Part shown: positions 61,840 to 64,000 of the stretch, in pieces | Layout of the letters: every line of letters begins with the position of its first letter | How positions within the stretch are numbered: position 1 is the first letter of the stretch | Assembly (NCBI GenBank): GCA_963734665.1 | Contig: CAVTIR010000008.1 | Coordinates: forward strand, 248,001-312,000 | Direction: 5' to 3' | From: Trebonia sp963734665 | GTDB taxonomy: Bacteria > Actinomycetota > Actinomycetes > Streptosporangiales > Streptosporangiaceae | DNA length: 64,000 nt | Made by a program: the position numbers and the translations under genes | Notes under the pieces: model-generated | The model's input: the letters and a program-made list of their open reading frames with translations, nothing else | What the model was told of the DNA's origin: nothing | Databases searched by the model: none

Positions 61840-63270
61840 TCACCGATCAACCATGGGAAACGGGACGTGCTCGCCGGGCGGGCGGAGCAGGCGCAGGTCT
61901 GCGGCGAACTGCCGGGCATCAAGCACGATCAGGTCGGCGCTCGCGTTAGCGCCGAGCAGTCGCCACGCCTCCGCGTCGCGGTCGCCACCGCAGATGGCGC
62001 CGAAGGCCATCTCCCGGTGGTCATCCTTCAGCCAGCCGAGGAAACCCCGCCAGTCGTTGTGCGCGGGGCATGGCAGGATCTCGCTGACCGGGTCGCGCCA
62101 GGCGGGGAACGGGAGCCTGGAGCCGATCGTCACCAGCACCGGGCGCCCAGCGGGTGGCCGTTTGCCGACGCGACCCTGGCCGTTCCGCAGCAGGCTCGCG
62201 GCCTGGCCTAGCATGCACTCGATGCTTGCGGCCCCGGTGTAGTGGTCCTTCCGGGCGGCGGACTGCCTCCCCAGCACGGACAGCTGGGCGAGAACAGTCC
62301 CGTACTGCTCTCCCCAGGCGAGCACGGCCACCGGGTCATCATTGACTCGGAGGTTGTGCGGGTGAGCGCCGTAGGCGAGCAGCGAGAAGCTCACCGGGTA
62401 CTCCGCGTCGCTCGCGACGTTGCTGACGAGCTGCTGCGCCCGGTCCAGATGAGCGGCGACCAGGTACTCGGAGCCGCAGACCTCGACCGCCAGGATGAGG
62501 TGCGCCGGCCTGAAGTCGCTGAGCCGCCGCGGCACCGTGGCGCAGACGTCATCCCAGCTCCTGGTGTCCTTGTGGAACGAGGCCCCTGGCACGTCGAAGC
62601 TGACCTTGCCCGGCCGACGCAGGGTCGCCGTCACGGCGTGCGACCCAGGCTGGATCTTGGCCGAGGCCATGCTCACCAGGCCGGAGTAGTCGTGCCCGTC
62701 GTGCGCCACCACCGCGAACGTGGTCCCGGCCGGGCCGCTCGGCTCACAGTGGACCCGTAGCGTCCGGGTGGCGCCTCGCTTGGCCCCGCGTTCGAATAGC
62801 CGCTGGGGGCTGGCCTCAATCCGGCCCGCCAGGCCGCGCTCCAGGCAATAGAACTCGTACCACTGGGACAGCGGGACGCGTGCTGTTGCCTCGCCAAGCA
62901 TCTCGTCGACCGAGGCCGTGCCAAGGGCGAGCACCGACGTGCCGGGATAACACCGGCGTGCCACGCGTCGTGCCTCGCTGACGTTCGGGGAACCGGCGCC
63001 TGCCTCGCCTCCAGCGATCATGACGTGCCATTCATCGCCCGGCGCAAGGAACCTGTCGAGCTCAAGCTCGCTGAGCACGCCGTCACGGCGCAGCGCCGCC
63101 CAGCTGGCCGGCTCGCACCTGACGCGCGGCGTGCCCTGCCGGTCGACGCGGACCTGCCAGCGCCTGGCCTCATCCGCCCTGAACTCGGCGATCGTGAGCG
63201 CCTCACCGGCCGCCAGGCCCATGATCCGCGCGGTCAGCTCCCCGAGGCCGACCTCATCGCTTAGCGACAC
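61840..63270 (-). CDS. vWA-like protein, first gene of the GTPase operon
   Basis: 476 residues. The central segment RPAHLILAVEVCGSEYLVAA, AQQLVSNVASDAEYPVSFSLLAYGAH-like and, later, RPVLVTIGSRLPF has the order of a von Willebrand A fold, but the metal site DxSxS reads ExCxS, so metal binding is doubtful. The N-terminal 230 residues (AEFRADEARRWQVRVDRQGT, DEWHVMIAGGEAGAGSPNVS) are unassigned. The stop lies 11 bases before the GTPase start. Probably a scaffold or adaptor. The vWA call rests on pattern only. Confidence 0.55.
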   Translation of the reverse strand: MSLSDEVGLGELTARIMGLAAGEALTIAEFRADEARRWQVRVDRQGTPRVRCEPASWAALRRDGVLSELELDRFLAPGDEWHVMIAGGEAGAGSPNVSEARRVARRCYPGTSVLALGTASVDEMLGEATARVPLSQWYEFYCLERGLAGRIEASPQRLFERGAKRGATRTLRVHCEPSGPAGTTFAVVAHDGHDYSGLVSMASAKIQPGSHAVTATLRRPGKVSFDVPGASFHKDTRSWDDVCATVPRRLSDFRPAHLILAVEVCGSEYLVAAHLDRAQQLVSNVASDAEYPVSFSLLAYGAHPHNLRVNDDPVAVLAWGEQYGTVLAQLSVLGRQSAARKDHYTGAASIECMLGQAASLLRNGQGRVGKRPPAGRPVLVTIGSRLPFPAWRDPVSEILPCPAHNDWRGFLGWLKDDHREMAFGAICGGDRDAEAWRLLGANASADLIVLDARQFAADLRLLRPPGEHVPFPMVDR

Positions 63271-63481
63271 CTAAGCACCCCGACATAGTGCGGCCCAGGC
63301 GCCATGAAAAGGGCAATTTCCTGGGATCCTGAAGTTAAATGATTGGTCTATGACCGAATATGATTGCCCCGGACGGGTCAATAAGAAGTAACTTTAGCGC
63401 AGCTCTGCCAATATATGCCATAGAACCTGACATATGCTGGGCGCGTCGGCGGAGGGATGACGGAAGGACGGCGAGCGACAG
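63271..63481. promoter_or_regulatory. Divergent promoter region of the GTPase operon and the DUF4407 gene
   Basis: This 211-bp gap is clearly more AT-rich than its surroundings (for example 63315-63425). It must drive the leftward four-gene operon and the rightward membrane protein. No obvious dyad was found by eye. Confidence 0.5.
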
Positions 63482-64000
63482 GTGTCAAGGCCCGGCCAGT
63501 TCTTGATCACATTGTCCGGCGGAAGGCCCGATATCCTGGTCTTCTGCCCGGGCGAGCAAACCAAATTCCAGAGCCTTGGCTGGGTTATATTGATAACCGC
63601 CGGCATGGCCGTAATCTCCATGTGGTTCGCGCTGACTAGCACGCTGGGGGTCAATGCCGTAGTCGCGCTATTCGGGGCGCTGCTGTGGGGCCTGGTGATC
63701 ATGGGCATCGACAGGTGGCTGGTCACCTCGATGCCGCAGGACCGCTCCCGCAAGCTCCTCATGGCCATCCCGCGCCTGGCGCTCGGCCTGCTGCTCGGCA
63801 GCATCATCTCGACGCCGTTCGTGCTGCGGATCTTCCAGTCGGAGATCAACAACCAGATCTCCGTCATCAAGGAGAACAACGAGGCCGCGTTCCTCAACTC
63901 CCAGCAGAGCAGCACGGTCGGGGCCCGGGTGACCAAGTGGCAGACCACGGTCGATGACCTGCAGAACGTCATCAACTCTCACGGGGCGCAGCCGATCAAT
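63482..64000 (+). CDS. DUF4407 family membrane protein, 3' end outside window
   Basis: The frame opens at GTG 63482 (the only start between the upstream stop at 63458 and the conserved region; GGAAGGA lies about 13 bases before) and is still open at 64000. It encodes FLITLSGGRPDILVFCPGEQ (DUF4407 N-terminal block), membrane helices at about 33-53, 55-75 and 94-118, the MGIDRWLVTSMP loop and then a helical soluble segment (EINNQISVIKENNEAAFLNS). DUF4407 proteins are predicted to have four helices and a coiled-coil loop and recur in actinobacterial conflict clusters. Likely functional partner of the divergent GTPase operon. Confidence 0.85.
   Translation, partial: MSRPGQFLITLSGGRPDILVFCPGEQTKFQSLGWVILITAGMAVISMWFALTSTLGVNAVVALFGALLWGLVIMGIDRWLVTSMPQDRSRKLLMAIPRLALGLLLGSIISTPFVLRIFQSEINNQISVIKENNEAAFLNSQQSSTVGARVTKWQTTVDDLQNVINSHGAQPIN

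Noticed and set aside
1..64000. Intact insertion sequence, prophage or biosynthetic cluster
   Set aside because: No transposase, capsid, terminase, PKS or NRPS motif was seen; only the recombinase tail and the 102-bp palindromic insertion suggest past mobility.

Overview
The window is about 64 kb of very GC-rich DNA (GC-dominated third codon positions, many GTG/TTG starts, short overlapping operons). The gene content (F420/flavin LLM oxidoreductases, BTAD/AAA regulator, BlaI-M56 pair, PknB-type kinase, LppX-like lipoproteins, SnoaL cyclase) points to a filamentous-type actinomycete (Actinomycetia). A species cannot be named from the sequence. Nothing here looks like a plasmid backbone or complete prophage.

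Layout. 1-15.8 kb is mostly ordinary chromosome: a TSUP transporter (5' end outside), MarR/DoxX pair, aminoglycoside-phosphotransferase-like kinase, DEDD exonuclease, LLM oxidoreductase, Zn alcohol dehydrogenase, MetE-like methyltransferase with a truncated second copy, NUDIX hydrolase, two tandem paralogous lipoproteins, formate-tetrahydrofolate ligase, SpoIIE-type phosphatase and a BlaI/M56 sensor pair. At 1.9-2.1 kb a tRNA-Leu 3' end abuts a serine-recombinase C-terminal remnant, the scar of an integrative element. 16-19.9 kb carries an undecaprenyl-diphosphatase with a large Q/P/Y/G repeat insert and a frameshift, an acyltransferase and a patatin. 20-28.4 kb carries an orphan JetD-type protein, a very large BTAD/cyclase/AAA/TPR regulator broken by a frameshift, and a peptidoglycan-recycling pair (MurQ plus an N-acetylhexosamine kinase).

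28.6-33.5 kb is a toxin-rich patch: a RelA/SpoT-fold toxin-like protein with a probable immunity partner, HipB/HipA, and a Fic AMP-transferase. It is littered with partial duplicates of hipBA and fic sequences, and fic is preceded by a perfect 19-bp-arm palindrome. 33.5-38.2 kb holds a membrane Ser/Thr kinase with WD-like repeats, a TetR regulator, a SnoaL-like protein and two gene fragments.

38.2-56.0 kb is a defence island with two different Wadjet (SMC-like anti-plasmid) systems. The first is type II JetA-JetB-JetC (DUF2397, DUF2398, TIGR02680), with no JetD next to it; the only matching JetD in the window (TIGR02679/DUF2399) is about 17 kb away at 20-21 kb. The second is a complete type I JetABCD operon (DUF3375, DUF4194, SbcC/MukB-like ATPase, DUF3322/DUF2220). 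Between them lie a degenerate, frameshifted SF1-helicase-like gene and an LLM oxidoreductase. Type II JetC carries a 102-bp in-frame palindromic insertion flanked by 10-bp direct repeats.

56.2-64.0 kb ends with a tightly coupled operon: a vWA-like protein, a TRAFAC-type GTPase, a GAP1-like protein with a C-terminal membrane anchor, and an acyl-CoA synthetase whose start overlaps the previous stop. A divergent DUF4407 membrane protein runs off the end. This resembles the GTPase-centred conflict systems of actinobacteria and is the least characterised multi-gene unit in the window.
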